Below, one piece after another: positions 45,326-58,200 of a stretch of 64,000 nt of DNA. The position numbers were made by a program, and so were the translations under genes. The notes beneath the pieces were generated by a model. That model searched no databases. It was not told where the DNA came from and saw only the letters and a list, made by a program, of their open reading frames with translations. Origin of the DNA: Forficula auricularia (taxonomy: Eukaryota; Arthropoda; Insecta; Dermaptera; Forficulidae); NCBI GenBank assembly GCA_024734495.1, contig JALMQS010000061.1, positions 7,183,321-7,247,320 of the forward strand, written 5' to 3'. Numbering within the stretch: the stretch's first letter is position 1; every line of letters begins with the position of its first letter.

Positions 45326-45425
45326 AGATTTGTAAAACAAGATAATTTATTTATATATCTATACAATTAATTATTTGTTAATATACTAAATGTAAACAGC
45401 CAAAAAACAACTCTGTGACCTGGAG
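45326..45425 (+). other. Candidate second 5' UTR exon of MARCH5
   Basis: Bounded by TTTTACAG and GAG|GTGAGT, both strong splice sites. Its last two bases would put the next exon (48155) in the MARCH5 frame, but that frame has a TAA upstream and no ATG. It is either untranslated with a start elsewhere, or skipped. Confidence 0.4.
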
Positions 45426-45957
45426 GTGAGTAAATATTTTAATATTTTCTAATCCCTTACTTATCTATGACATGCTCTTTAAATAGGAATTTATAATTAA
45501 ACTAATCTTCTTTTCTTTTTCCTTTACATATATATATAAAATGAAGAAATAATATTATAATAAACTTGTTATGGTCAATTACCCTCCTAGCGAATCTATA
45601 AAGTCAGCCCTTATGTCAAGGTAAAGTATTTGAAAGATTCGTTTTATATCTAGCAGCCTTCTTCTTTTAATAAGCAACCATATTAGGAATGAGGCCAAAT
45701 TAATTAACTCAAACCACTTGTATAGCTTTCGACTTTATTTTAAGCCTTCTTCGGTATATATAGAAAATAAATTTAGAAACCATGATCTTGAAAATTATAA
45801 CATTAATAAAACATTTGATGTAAATATAATATACCTATACGTATTTAGATTTTGTTAAGGGAGAATGGTGTGGGTTCTTCGTGAAACATTTTAAATAAAT
45901 TAATATGTTGTAGGGAAATAAGGACAGTAGCTTATGAAAGTATTTTTATTTTATGGC

Positions 45958-45988
45958 AACGTTTCGTCAACTTTGTTGACTTCCTCAG
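45958..45988 (-). ncRNA. Hammerhead ribozyme-like motif, family G
   Basis: Minus strand: CTGAGGA, perfect stem II GTCAAC/GTTGAC with loop AAA, GAAAC, GTT. One of the cleanest copies; stem III is the ACGT palindrome. Confidence 0.75.
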
Positions 45989-46202
45989 GAGCTCAAACAA
46001 ATTAATTTCTTTGCATATTTGTCATTTTATAAATAAATATTCATTCTTAGCAAACACATATAGGCACAGATTGAAAATATAAAAATTAACTAAATTTTAG
46101 ATTTAAATAGGAAATATTTTCAATCTGTGCCTATTATATGGGTTTGCTAAGAATGAATATTGATAAAATGACAAATATGCAAAGAAATTAATTGTTTGAA
46201 CC

Positions 46203-46233
46203 CTGAGGAAGTCAACAAAATTGACGAAACGTT
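46203..46233 (+). ncRNA. Hammerhead ribozyme-like motif, family G, partner
   Basis: CTGAGGA, stem II GTCAA/TTGAC, GAAAC, GTT. Sense to MARCH5, in the intron before the exon at 48155. Confidence 0.75.
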
Positions 46234-46428
46234 ACCATAAAATAAAAATACCTGCATAAGCTATTGTCCTTATTTCCCTACAACAACTTATTAATTTAAT
46301 CGATGGACATAAATAATCAAAATAATTTTAAATAAAGTAAAGAAAATTTTTAAAATTTAAAATACTAGGTAGGTTTCACATAAATAAAATATCAGATGCT
46401 TGTTTAGTACGACCCTATATATATTTCC

Positions 46429-46586
46429 GAGGGGTGAACCGCTATTGGAATTAGGTGTACACCGTCTTTGGAATTATGTCAAATTATTTTGGAATTCATT
46501 AGATAATGCCCCTTCATCTATTGTCTTCTATTTGGAAGTGAAAGTGGAAGTAGGTGTACACGATATTAGGTCGCGGTTCACTCCTC
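46429..46586. repeat. MITE, TIR GAGGGGTGAACCGC, copy 1
   Basis: Ends GAGGGGTGAACCGC and, inverted, GCGGTTCACTCCTC. It holds GGAATTAGGTGTACACC and GTAGGTGTACACGATATTAG. The same ends and interior occur at 48794-48960. A hammerhead-like CTGAAGATGGGC (minus strand, near 46616) lies just outside it. Confidence 0.65.
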
Positions 46587-46721
46587 TTATATTTCCGGGT
46601 ATAAGCCCATCTTCAGGAGTTCACAAAGGACACATGTGAAACCTACCTAGTATTTTATATTTTAAATTTTAAAATTTCTAAAAAAAATTTCAAAATTTTT
46701 ATTTACTTTACTTAGTTAGAG

Positions 46722-46965
46722 TTTAAGAAAAAGTTTTTGGACATCATTGAGTGTGTCGATATAGATATAACCATCTTTGGTGGAAACTACGAATAATAAT
46801 TTAAAATAAAAAAAAACATAAACCCTTTACAAGAAATGTTTTTTTTTTCAAATTTTTTATATTTTAAATCTTCTTAGCTTCCACCAAGGATTGTTATACA
46901 TATATCGACACACTCGATGATGTCCAAAAACTTTTTCTTAAATTATAAACTCTAAATAAGTACAT
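46722..46965. repeat. Fold-back repeat
   Basis: TTTTTGGACATCATTGAGTG near 46734 pairs with TCGATGATGTCCAAAAACTT near 46914, with TGTGTCGATATA blocks pairing inside. No gene. Confidence 0.6.
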
Positions 46966-46983
46966 ATATTCTAGGTATTAAAT

Positions 46984-47240
46984 CGTCATTCCATTGCAAG
47001 AACTAGGTAACTCCAAAAAATAATATTTTGAGATACCTGGCTATTTCATAGCTAAAAATACATATGAATTGTTATTCATAACTGTAATAATAATAATCTA
47101 TAGTCATATTAAGCAGTTTATTCAGATAAGCACTTTAAACATGTCTGGTATGGAATAGGTAAAACATTTTCAGCGCATTTTTCAAGAACTTGAAAAATCC
47201 AGTTACCTAGTTCTTGCAAAGGGATGACGAAATGAAAAGC
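46984..47240. repeat. Fold-back repeat
   Basis: TCGTCATTCCATTGCAAGAA near 46984 pairs with CTTGCAAAGGGATGACGA near 47213; the arms continue with CTAGGTAACT / AGTTACCTAG. No gene. Confidence 0.55.
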
Positions 47241-47759
47241 TTATTTTTCAGCAGTTTTTTAATTTTAAGTTAAGTTAAGAATAACAAAATGAAATGTCTC
47301 TCTGGCCCTGTATTCGAATTTTTGTGAAGACTGAGCAAATACTATGATTTTTGGGTGAGGTAATATATAACAAACACCACAACATATAATATATTTATAA
47401 AAAAAAATTCTTTAACTTTTAATTTAATGTCTTACCATCCCTAACAATCTATTATTGTATTTGTACAAAAAGAGAAGGAATATTGTACCAAATTTCCGAA
47501 ATATTTGGATAAATTAAAAAAAAAAACACCATTTAAAATTAAAAAACTGCTGAAAAATAAGCTTTTCATTTAATACCTATAAGAATTCTCAGCACCATCG
47601 TGAAACGAGTATATATCATATTTACATGAAATATAAGGAATTATTGATATAAAAATAAATATGTATATATATACAATTGGATGTTGATGAAGGCAGTCCA
47701 AGGTGGTTGTAAAAAATAAGACTATATCGGTTTTATTATTTTACATTTATTCGATAACC

Positions 47760-47792
47760 GACGTTTCTGAGATTTACTCTCTCCTTCTTCAG
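47760..47792 (-). ncRNA. Hammerhead ribozyme-like motif, family I
   Basis: Minus strand: CTGAAGA, stem II built from GAGA/TCTC, GAAAC, GTC. Stem III is ACGT with cleavage base C. It lies in a palindrome whose arms are AATTGGATGTTGATGAAGGC (about 47678) and its inverse (about 47823). Confidence 0.6.
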
Positions 47793-48154
47793 GGTAGAGA
47801 GATTTACTCTCTCCTTGGACTGCCTTCATCAACATCCAATTGTATATTTATACCAGTCCGTCTCCTAAAGAAAAATTCTATCAATATGTATATACTTTTA
47901 AGAATTATATGTTATAAATTCTAAGATCATGGTTCATAAATTTTTTCTTTATTATATTTTTATATCTACTGAAATATCTATTAAAATAAATCCCAATAAC
48001 CAATAGCTATACAAGTAAATTGATCTTTTTATTTAGTTTACTTAATTTTATCTAATTTATCATCCCTGAAATCCTTACTTATCTAAAAGACTCTATTAAA
48101 ATAATGATGTTTTAATATGCATAAAAATATTAATTTATTTTTAATTTATTACAG

Positions 48155-51100
48155 TGAGATCCGACAATGTTGGGTTTGTTTTGCTACAGATGAAGAAGAC
48201 AGGAATGCCTCTTGGGTTCATCCTTGTAAATGTATGGGTTCCTTAAAATGGGTAAGTTCATTTAATTCAGGGTAATATTATTTTGAGATCTGATTTTTGA
48301 AGGTTTAATAGTCAGCTTGATGAGCTGTAGAATACTTTCCTGTTGGCTAACTAAAATTAAGTGTAAATGTTCTGTTCACGAAGTTTTGGTTTCTAATTCC
48401 TGAAGCTATTTCAAATAAAAATAAATAGATTTAGTTAGAATCGGTTGATTTTAACATTATCATTGTGAAATGTCTTGAATAAACTAGAAAACCAATATTC
48501 TAATTTCACCATGAGTGGTCCTGCACTGGAAAAATACTCCAGTTCATAATTTTGAGAATTTGTGGATTATTAAAGAAGAAATTTCAAAATAGATAGTAGT
48601 CCTTGGGTCTTTTTTATCAAAATTAGTATCATCAACATCATCTAGTACAGTGATTCTCAACAGGGGGTCCGCAAGCTAAGCCTAGGGGTCCCGCAAGTAC
48701 CTATCTTACTATATATCTGTTACCAATAATTAAAAAAAATCACAAACTAAACAAATATAAATTAAATTTAAAATTTTACTTTATTACTGGAATGCGAGGG
48801 GTGAACCGCGACCTAATATCCTGTACACCTACTTCCACTTCCACTTTCATTTCCAAGTAGAAAACAATAGATGACAATAGATTATCTAATGAATTCCAAA
48901 GTAATTCCACATAATTCTAAAGACGTGTACACCTAATTCCAATCGCGGTTCACCCCTCGCTGGAATATATTTTTTTTATGGACTTTACACTGTTTTCTTT
49001 TTCTCTTCTTTTATTTTATGTGAAATATTCTTTTTTACTGCTCAAATATGAGGCAAACTGCCTCAGAGCACTGTATAAGCTTTCAAATCTGTAAGTAGAG
49101 ATAAATAAATATAAATAAAAAATTATAAGTAGGTATTCAATATTTTCTAAACATTCGTTGTATAATTATTCCTAATATTTTCAGAAGAAATTTTTTTACA
49201 GTATTTAAAACTAAGCATAGTAAAATTATGCCAACTTTTTTACTTTCCACTATTTAAAACTTTACTTGGGGTCCGCCAAGTTCGACATACTTTGCAGGGG
49301 GTCCCTCTTAATAAAAAGTTTGAGAAACACTGATCTATATACAGTAAAAGCTCTTTATTCGCGGGGTATATGTTCCATAAATATGCCGCGAATACAGAAA
49401 CCGTGAATACGGAATTGTAATTTATATGGGATTATAGGGGATACGTTCCTAGGTGACAAAATAATATATATATATATAAATCAATTTAATTGAAGTTTTT
49501 GAACATTTTGATTAATTATCTTAAGGCTTAGGCAATGGTTTGAAGAATTTTGTAATTTTCTCTTGCTTGGCAGTTTTTAAAAGCTCCTTCAATTCAGACT
49601 GATATGCAGCAGTCGCATTAGCAATTAGCCTCTTAAAAATAAGACTTCGTTCCATAGACGGATCAATATTCATAAAGAAATCGCAAAGCTCATTTGCCAT
49701 TCTTAAACCTTCACTAAGATTTTTCAAATTAAATGTCAGGTTTCCAGTGCTTGTTGAAGCCTCTTCTTCAATGGGCTGTGAATTTAACATTTCCTCCAAG
49801 TCGGTTTCAGTCAAATCTTCATCTTGCGATTCAAGCAATTCTTGAATGTCACTTGATTCTATCTGTTCGAACCCATCTCGTCCTATTCCATTCGCGATTT
49901 CGGTTATGTTTGCAGTCAAAGTTTGAACTTGCACAGATTCTTCGTCATTTACCGCAATCAGAGCAGGCCAGAGTTTTTTCCAGCATGACTTCAATGTGTG
50001 TGGCTTCAGTTCTTCCAATGATTTTTATGATGCATTTTGCTATGTCAAATCTCTTCCAGCATTCCATAACATTAATATCAGGATTACATTCCATATTATC
50101 CAATATGATTTTGAAGGTTCGTCTAATGTAATAGAGCTTAAAGGCCTGGATTATTCCTTGGTCCATAGGTTGAAGCAAAGCCGTCGTGTTGGGAGGTAAA
50201 AATGTCACTTTTATATTTGGATGCATAGTTTCAAGTTCGCAAGGATGACCTGGTGCATTGTCCAAAACTAGAAGTGCTTTAAAGTCTAAATTCTGTTTTT
50301 TTAAATAAGTTTCAACTTCAGAAACAAAACAATTCCGGAACCAGTCACAAAAATAGCGCTTGTAACCCACGCTTTCTTATTAGCACGCCAAAACACTGGC
50401 AGGTGGCAACATTTAAAAATATACTTTATTCATTGATTAATAAGGTTGCTTTCATTCTGTTTGTTTACATTCTCAAAAACACCGATCGCGGCGATGTCAA
50501 AGTCCTTGGCGATATCATTTAACAACAAAGTTGTAATAAGATCTATTTTACTTTTTTTATTAGTCCATTTGACGGCATTTACAAAGGATATTGGGTTGGA
50601 TACCTATTGGAATCCTTTTATTATTATGTATGTTCTTATTAGATCCGCGAATAAAGAAATTTTTAGCCGCGAATATAGGAATTGGGTCGCATTTTTTTAA
50701 TCCGCGAATAGGGAAAACGCGAATGAAGGAAGCGCGAATAAGGAGCTTTTACTGTATAGTCCTAACACTGGTTTGATGCAATCGCCCTCCACTTAATTCT
50801 ATCCCATGCCAACTCTTTCACTTCCCATATCTTCTATTATTATCTGAGGAAATTGCCCCAGTCTAGGTCTTTCTTTTCTCCTTTTCATTCTCACTTGGCA
50901 CTTTAAAATATCCCTTAGTAATCCCCTGAAGTCTTAACATGTCACCTGAGCTCTTCTCTTCAGATTCTTCCAGTGTTCTCTTTTCTTAGTCTAATATTAT
51001 TAGCTTCCTTTAATAATATTAATTTAAATTGAAAGTTTTTGCCGAGGGTAGCAGAATTTTTATATATTGAAGGAGACAATAAAGAGTGTGTCTTTTGCTG

Positions 51101-52180
51101 GAATTATAAATTTTATTTATAACGAGACTATAGTTTCGAGGGCTTTGTCCTCTTCATCAGTCTATTACAAGTCCTGTGAATCAATTGTAATAGATGAATT
51201 TATATATTTATAATTTGTATATATGTGTAGTCTGAGTTTGTATATATATTTATTTTAAATTCATTTGGGCTATTTTGCACAATAAATTGTAAATAATCAT
51301 ATCTGCTGCATATATTTATATTTGTTCTTAGTTTTTGTCTTTAAAAAGCCCTTGTTCATTTATATAATTCTATTGAAATGTGTCTAATAATTAGAGACCG
51401 GATTCCTATGCAATTGCATGTTTTGTTTGCCGCCACATACGACCCAGGGGATCAATTATCTATCCGAATCAGATTATAGCCGGACAAATATTTGCATAAT
51501 TTTATTAATTTATTATTTGTAAGTCAATAAGAAAAGCTTGTTAATATACAAAACTAAAAGCAATACAATACAATCGTGTCTGTTAAATAAAACTACCCCC
51601 CCCGTATTTTTTCGGTCACATTTTATGAAACATTATTATATTTATTATGTTGATTTTATTTAAGTGCTCCTAATATTTCTTTGAGTTTAAAGATTTTTGA
51701 ATATATTAAATATAATGAGAATTTTGTGAAATTTTTTACTCACTAAAAGTATATATTTGACATTTGGTGTCTATAGCTTACTTTATCATTTTATTTCTTT
51801 CATAGCACTCCTTCAAATATATAGTTTTTGTCTTCAATTTTAATTTTTTAGTGCATAAAAAAAATTATTTTGCCAATTTTTACTGCATGTATTAGCATAT
51901 TTCAACGTATTCTGCATATTACTAGCATATTTCAGCCTTTTTAACTGCATATTTTTGCAGTTTTTACTACATAAAAATCCGGTCTCTACTAATAATCTTT
52001 AAGTTTTTTTTCCTATTCATTTATCATTGGACTTTGTTTTCTAATTATAATATGTTTATGTTATCATCTATCTTTTCCTATTGTCTTTGTCATTTATACT
52101 TTATTTTTATGTTATTTTTTCATACTTTACTGTTTATATACATGTGTACTTATGATTTGTAAAAAAGGGTGTGACTGCCC

Positions 52181-52212
<32 letters not shown>

Positions 52213-55200
52213 GACTGATGAAGAGGGCAAAGCCCTCGAAACTATAGTCTCGTAATAAATAAAATTTATAATTCCAGCAAAAGACACACTCTTTATTGTC
52301 TCCTTCAATAATATTAATTTGATTATTTTTGATCTTTTTAAACATATTAGCTATTAGTATAGCCCTACAAAATTTACCAGTCTTATTATCTATAATTGAC
52401 ATATTATCTACCATAAAGAATAAAAAATTTCATGGTGTCTTCATCTTCACATCTAATAATATTTATTTATTATTATTTCTACTCTACTTCATTTCAATTT
52501 TAATTTTTAATTCTATATTTTATATCTTTCTTATATTTTTAGGTCCACCAAAGGTGTATTCAGCGATGGATAGATGAAAAACAAAGAGGAAATGCTGAAA
52601 CAAGAGTAGGATGTCCTCAATGTAAAACTATTTATGTGATTATATTTCCGGATATGGGTGAGGAAAAAATTACTTTTTCTAAATTAAAATGAATAGCATA
52701 TAAAATAAATTAAGTTTTCTAGAAGTAAATACGATTATTTTATATAAAAAAAAACAATCAGAAAATTTTTAATATAATGAATACTCATTCGTTTCAATGA
52801 GAACATTTTCAATAGTAATTTGGCCATTGATAAGGGAACTTTGTTCCCAAAACGTTTTAAGTTATATTAAACTTTTGAATGTTTTATAAAGAATTGTATT
52901 TCTTTTCTTGTAAAGAAGTATAAAAAAAATTGAAGTTTTTAAAACTCTCAAAAACACGATTAATATTTAACATTTATTTTATGGAATGACAGTATTTGTA
53001 GAATTTTTTCATTATTTCAAGGTCAATCCTTTGAAAATCCATTAATGTACAAAAAATAATGTAAAAATTGCTTATTTGACACCCTCTCATGCACTCATTT
53101 TAAAGTGAATATAATTTTAAAAAAAATAGCCTTCTTTTCCTTTATTTAATTACATTTAATTTATATCTTTTCTAAAATATCGAACTTATCGAAATCGATT
53201 TCTGTTCATCATTATGAACTGTGTGAAATTTTAATTAGCTTTTCACAACAACACTCATTTTATCAAATTAAAATATCTCATAAATAAAAAAAAAAATACA
53301 AATCTTTTATAGAAAACAATCCAAAACACGTTTATTCAAAAGGCAAACGTTTCGGGAGAATTACTCCCTTTTTCAATGCTCAATTTGTTCAAAAAAGAAA
53401 AAAGTTGCTTTCTCTAGAATTTAGAAATGATATTAAATATTTTTATAATATTATAGATTGGCCTGCTGACCAGATTACCTTTAAATAAAAATATATATAT
53501 TCATGTGAAAATATTTTTCTCTAAAAATTTTTTATAAACATTCGAAAAACAATCCATATCTGACCTTTTATTAATTGAATTTTTGTTATTTAAAATTCGA
53601 TCATTTTAAAAATTAATCTTTTTTCTAAGTAGGTAATATTCTTTATCTAAAATTTTGGGATTAGAAAAGTCAAAATTGTGTTAAGGTTAGTAGAATGGTT
53701 AGCCAGCATTGTGTATTTGGAATTTTTCATTCTAATTGAATAATTCATGCTCGTAAATCTTAGATTTTAAGTATTGTTTAGTCTCAACTATATATGTTCC
53801 GTTATAATTTAAGCAATCAATTTTATAAACTAAATTATTTTGATTCAAAAGAAGATCTTTGTCTTTTAATTTTGAAAATAGGAATGAATTAGTAGGTTTG
53901 AAGGTGACATGAATATTATGAATAAATAATATTTTTTTAATGTATTCTAATAAATAGTTAGAAAAACTCATTTGTCAATTTGGCCTTAAACACAAATTTA
54001 TTCGAACCTTCATCTGAGGTTGATTTAAATAAAAACAAAATATATTTGATTCAAGAATCAAAACTTTGATGATTTTCATATTTTTGTAGGTATACATTTT
54101 TATAAATCAAGTAATTGATGCCTAATCGAATGCACCGATAAAATAATCCATTAATAAAATAAAAATTTATACTTTTGATTAAAAGAATTTAGTTCAATAA
54201 AAATTATAAAAAAATGTTTATATTTGGAATTAAAAAACAATTTGCTTCAAATTTAAATCTCTCTACCTTGGGAATATAAGAATCTAAAAAATTGAAAGAG
54301 ACAATAAAAGAGTGTGTCTTCTGCTGGAATTATAAATTTTATTTATTTATAACGGGACTATAGTTTCGAGGACTTTTCCTCTTCATCATCACACTCTTTT
54401 AGAGACAATAAAAGTCTCCTTCAATATATAAACTGATGAAGAGGGCAAAGCCCTCGAAACTATTGTCTCGTTATAAATAAATAAAATTTATAATTCCAGC
54501 AGAAGACACACTCTTTTATTGTCTCCTTCAATATATAAAAATTCTGCTACTCTCGGCAAAAACTTTCAATTTAATCTAAAAATTATAAACATTATTTACG
54601 AGTTTCATTATAGTTCGAGTTTTAAGTATAATTTATGGGGTTTTTTTTTGAAGAAAGATATACCTACTACCGAAGATGGTCAACCAGTGTGGTGACATAG
54701 ATAAATAAATATTAATATAATTATTGTTTTTTAAGAGGAAATGTAATAATAACACCTAGATATATAAATTCAAATATTATATAATATGTATAAAATATAT
54801 GATTTTTTATTTGGTAATCACTTTAGTTCCGAAGGATGGACTTTTACCTTAAGTCTTTTTTTATACATATTTTATTTGTTTTTTTGTACAATAGTACCTT
54901 TTGAGTGATCTTGTTCATTCAACTTTTAACAAATAACATTTTTGAATGAACCTATTCACTCGATAAGAAAGAGTGAAGATTAGTAGATATATAAAGAAGA
55001 AACAAGGTGGTTGTCCTCTGCTTGATGCAAATAAACATAGACCCATATAGGGTGCCCCAAAATTCACACAAGAAGTAATTTTGTTAGAAATCACAAGTTT
55101 TTAATTAAAAATTGTAAAATTTTTATTGATTCATATAGTATAAGTATAGGGTTATGTATGGAGTAGCATATCGGCGAAGAGAATTCGTGGACTTTATTAT

Positions 55201-58200
55201 GGAACAACAACAAGTGGATGTTTATTTTTTGAACAAAATCATCTTCAGAGGGATGAGGCTCATTTTTATCTTGATGGCTTCCTTAATCGACAAAATTGGC
55301 GCAATTGGGGTTCAGAAAATCCACGAGTGATTGTTGAGAATCAAATTTATCCACAACATCTCATTGTTTGGTGCGGATTTTAGGCTGGAGGCATCATCGG
55401 GCCATTCTTATTCGAAAATGCGGCTGTTCAGACAATAACAGTTAATGGTGTTCGCTATCGCGACATGATAATCTAGTTTTTTTGTCTAAATTACAAAATA
55501 TTCTTGTGGACTTAATGTGTTTTCAATAAGACGGTGCCACATGGCATACTGCTCGAGAAACAATTCATTTACTGCATGAATCTTTTCCTGGTCGTATAAT
55601 TTCCCTTTTTGGTGATCAGAATTGGCCGCCCAGATCATGCGATTTAGCGCCGTTGGACTTTTTTCTTTGGAGTTTTTTGAACTCTGAGATTTATGGCAAC
55701 AAGTCCACGACCACCCACGCCTTGAAGGGAGGAAATTGAGCTCTGTATTAACGAAATTCAGCCACATTTATGCAAAAAGATCATGGAAAAATTCGATAAA
55801 AATGTGCATATGATCCAGCAAAGCTGCCGAGGCCATTTACCCGATATCCTATTCCATACATAACCCTATACTGTATAGTTTATGAATCAATAAAAAATTT
55901 ACACATTTTAATTAAAAACCTGTGTTTTCTATCAAAATTGCTTCTTGCGGGAATTTTGGGACGTCCTATATATATATATCAAATGTATATATAATTATTT
56001 ATTTGTTTGAGACTATAGTTTCGAAGGTTTGGCCTTCACAATCACTCTTTTTTAATTATAAATATTATTTTTCATGGGCTCAGTATCGCTTGGATATTGA
56101 AAATTTTTTGTTCATCCTTAGCCGAAAGCCAGTTAGAATAAATAATATATATACATATATTTGATATATATGTGTGTATGTTTATTTGCATCAAGCAGAG
56201 GACAACCTCTTTGTTTCTCTTTATGAATCAACAACTCTGCTACTGTCGGCAAAATATAAACTTTTCAATTAGTAAATATGTTTATTTGCATTAATCATGC
56301 TCGTAGAGTTCTTCTTAAAAGTCAACAACTTTCCTACTATCGGCAATTAAATCTTTTCAAATTATCAAGTAATTAAGACTAAAAATTATTATTATATGAC
56401 TATTTTATGGAAATTTGAATTTTCAAAAATATACATTGTCCATGAAATTAGCATATTTCCTATCAAAATAATTATTTTTATTCTTAGTCATTCATTCTTA
56501 ATTAAAATGCATTATTCATTCATCTAATTTAAATTTATTGTTCGATTAATTTATAATGCGACGTATTTCTTGTTTATTCAACTTATATGTATAAAAATGA
56601 TACATAGACTTACTTTTCAAGAATAAATGTTTTATATAAATTTATCTCTATCGCGTAAATTAATTATATCTAAATTCATTTTTATAATATTCAAAAGAAA
56701 TGGATTACTATGATATATTATATTATTTAGCACATGTAGTTTGTATGTTATAAAAATCTATTTTATTAAATATTTTTATTATTTAATCTATCAACTTGAA
56801 TTAATTTCATTTTAGGGTTTTTCGTCAATGCTCTAGATTTATCAGAAAGATTTACTAATAAATGCTGCCCTTTCGTTGCTGCTGGGGTCGTAGTTGGTAC
56901 TATTTATTGGGCTGCCGTTACATATGGAGCAGTTACAGTTATGCAGGTATATATATAATAAAAAATTATTAAAAAAAAGATAATGTGAGCAAATTAAAGT
57001 TTCATAAAACAGCTCTTTTTGTTTTGGAATCAATAAAAAGATCATAAAGATTTATTTTTTAATAAATATTTTTCATTTTAGTATTTAATAAGCAATACAA
57101 AAGCCATCTATAAAACAATTTTTTTTCTGTTCTAATGTTTTTAAATTTTTTATTATTTATTAGAACTATTTTACTCCTTTTTTTTCATCTGATACAATGA
57201 TACAAATTAATTTATATAATTAAACCTATTCTAAAATAATTGAAATATTTAAAATTAAACCGATTAACTTTATTTCTATAATAATCATATTTTCGAAAAT
57301 ATTTTTCTTTAAATTTATTTATTTATTTAATTTTTATTTACTTGTTTTAAAATGTTTTTAAATTGACCAAAAAAGTCGGTCTCGCATTCCGGCCGAGAGT
57401 TCCCTAAATAATACATAGTACCTGGAGGCACCACCGAGCGATGCTCGGTGACTTCTTCCTTCAGTTAAAATCTTTATTTTAATATTATTTTTAATTTAAA
57501 ATTCTGATAAAAAGGTCGATTTTTATTTGAGAGCCGTTTTCAAATTAAAAAAATACAAATATATCTATATAGTATTCGACCACTGTACCCCCACCTCCAC
57601 CCTGCTCGACCCCACCACCGAAACCTCGCCCTACCCCCGGATCCCCAACACTGCCCCTCACCATCTGCACCCCCCAAATCCACCACATCCACCCCCGCTC
57701 CGCATCAAGATCGCTTTCTCATCCTCAAAACTTGTTAATAGAGTTTGTTTCATCAAAATCGTTAGAGCCGGTTAAAAAAAAATACAAATACAAATACTTA
57801 TATATACTATATATACCTGGAAGACCGAGCTTTGTTCGAGTTTAGTTTTTACTTGACAACAACACACCACAATCACAATAGTTTTTCAAGGCCTTTGAGA
57901 ACAATTAGCCCAACCCATTGTCTGTCTGGGTACAATAGTAAAAGGAAAACCTTTTTTAAACTCCAAGATTTGAATCTGTCTACCTGAGAATAATTAATTT
58001 GATTACGAAAAAACCCATCAAAAACCATTTTGTCGAAGATGAGACCGTGACAGATCGAATTGTCATCCCAAAAACCCCCTAAGCCGTGAATTTCATCAAA
58101 ATCGGTAGAGGCGTTTTCAAAATCGAACTAAGATACAAATATATATATAAACAAATATACAATTTTTGCTCGTTTAATAAGAGTAGATAAATGAGGCAAT

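Larger units (their letters stand above)
45866..46310. mobile_element. Inverted-repeat hammerhead element, family G
   Basis: Arms TGTTGTAGGGAAATAAGGAC and GTCCTTATTTCCCTACAACA pair, as do AATATTTTCAATCTGTGCCT and its inverse near the centre. Left end GGTTCTTCGTGAAACATTTT is shared with other elements. Cores are related to those of the element at 11155. No clear target duplication was found. Confidence 0.65.
51026..52306. mobile_element. Inverted-repeat hammerhead element, family B, long copy, 14-bp TSD
   Basis: Bounded by AATAATATTAATTT at 51012-51025 and 52307-52320. Left and right ends match the short family B copies. Between the ribozyme-bearing arms lies about 1 kb of A/T-rich DNA with no recognisable protein; it includes a SINE-like scrap near 51440 and a TAAA microsatellite near 52185. 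This may be the longer parent of the 270-280 bp copies. Confidence 0.8.

Noticed and set aside
50446..50776. Plus-strand open frames at the Tigger right end
   Set aside because: Shadow frames of the transposon's terminal region.
52185..52212. (TAAA)n run as a CRISPR-like or regulatory repeat
   Set aside because: A simple microsatellite.
55995..56045. Hammerhead motif near 56.0 kb
   Set aside because: ACTATAGT and GAAAC are kept on the minus strand, but CTGATGA is lost and stem II is shortened.
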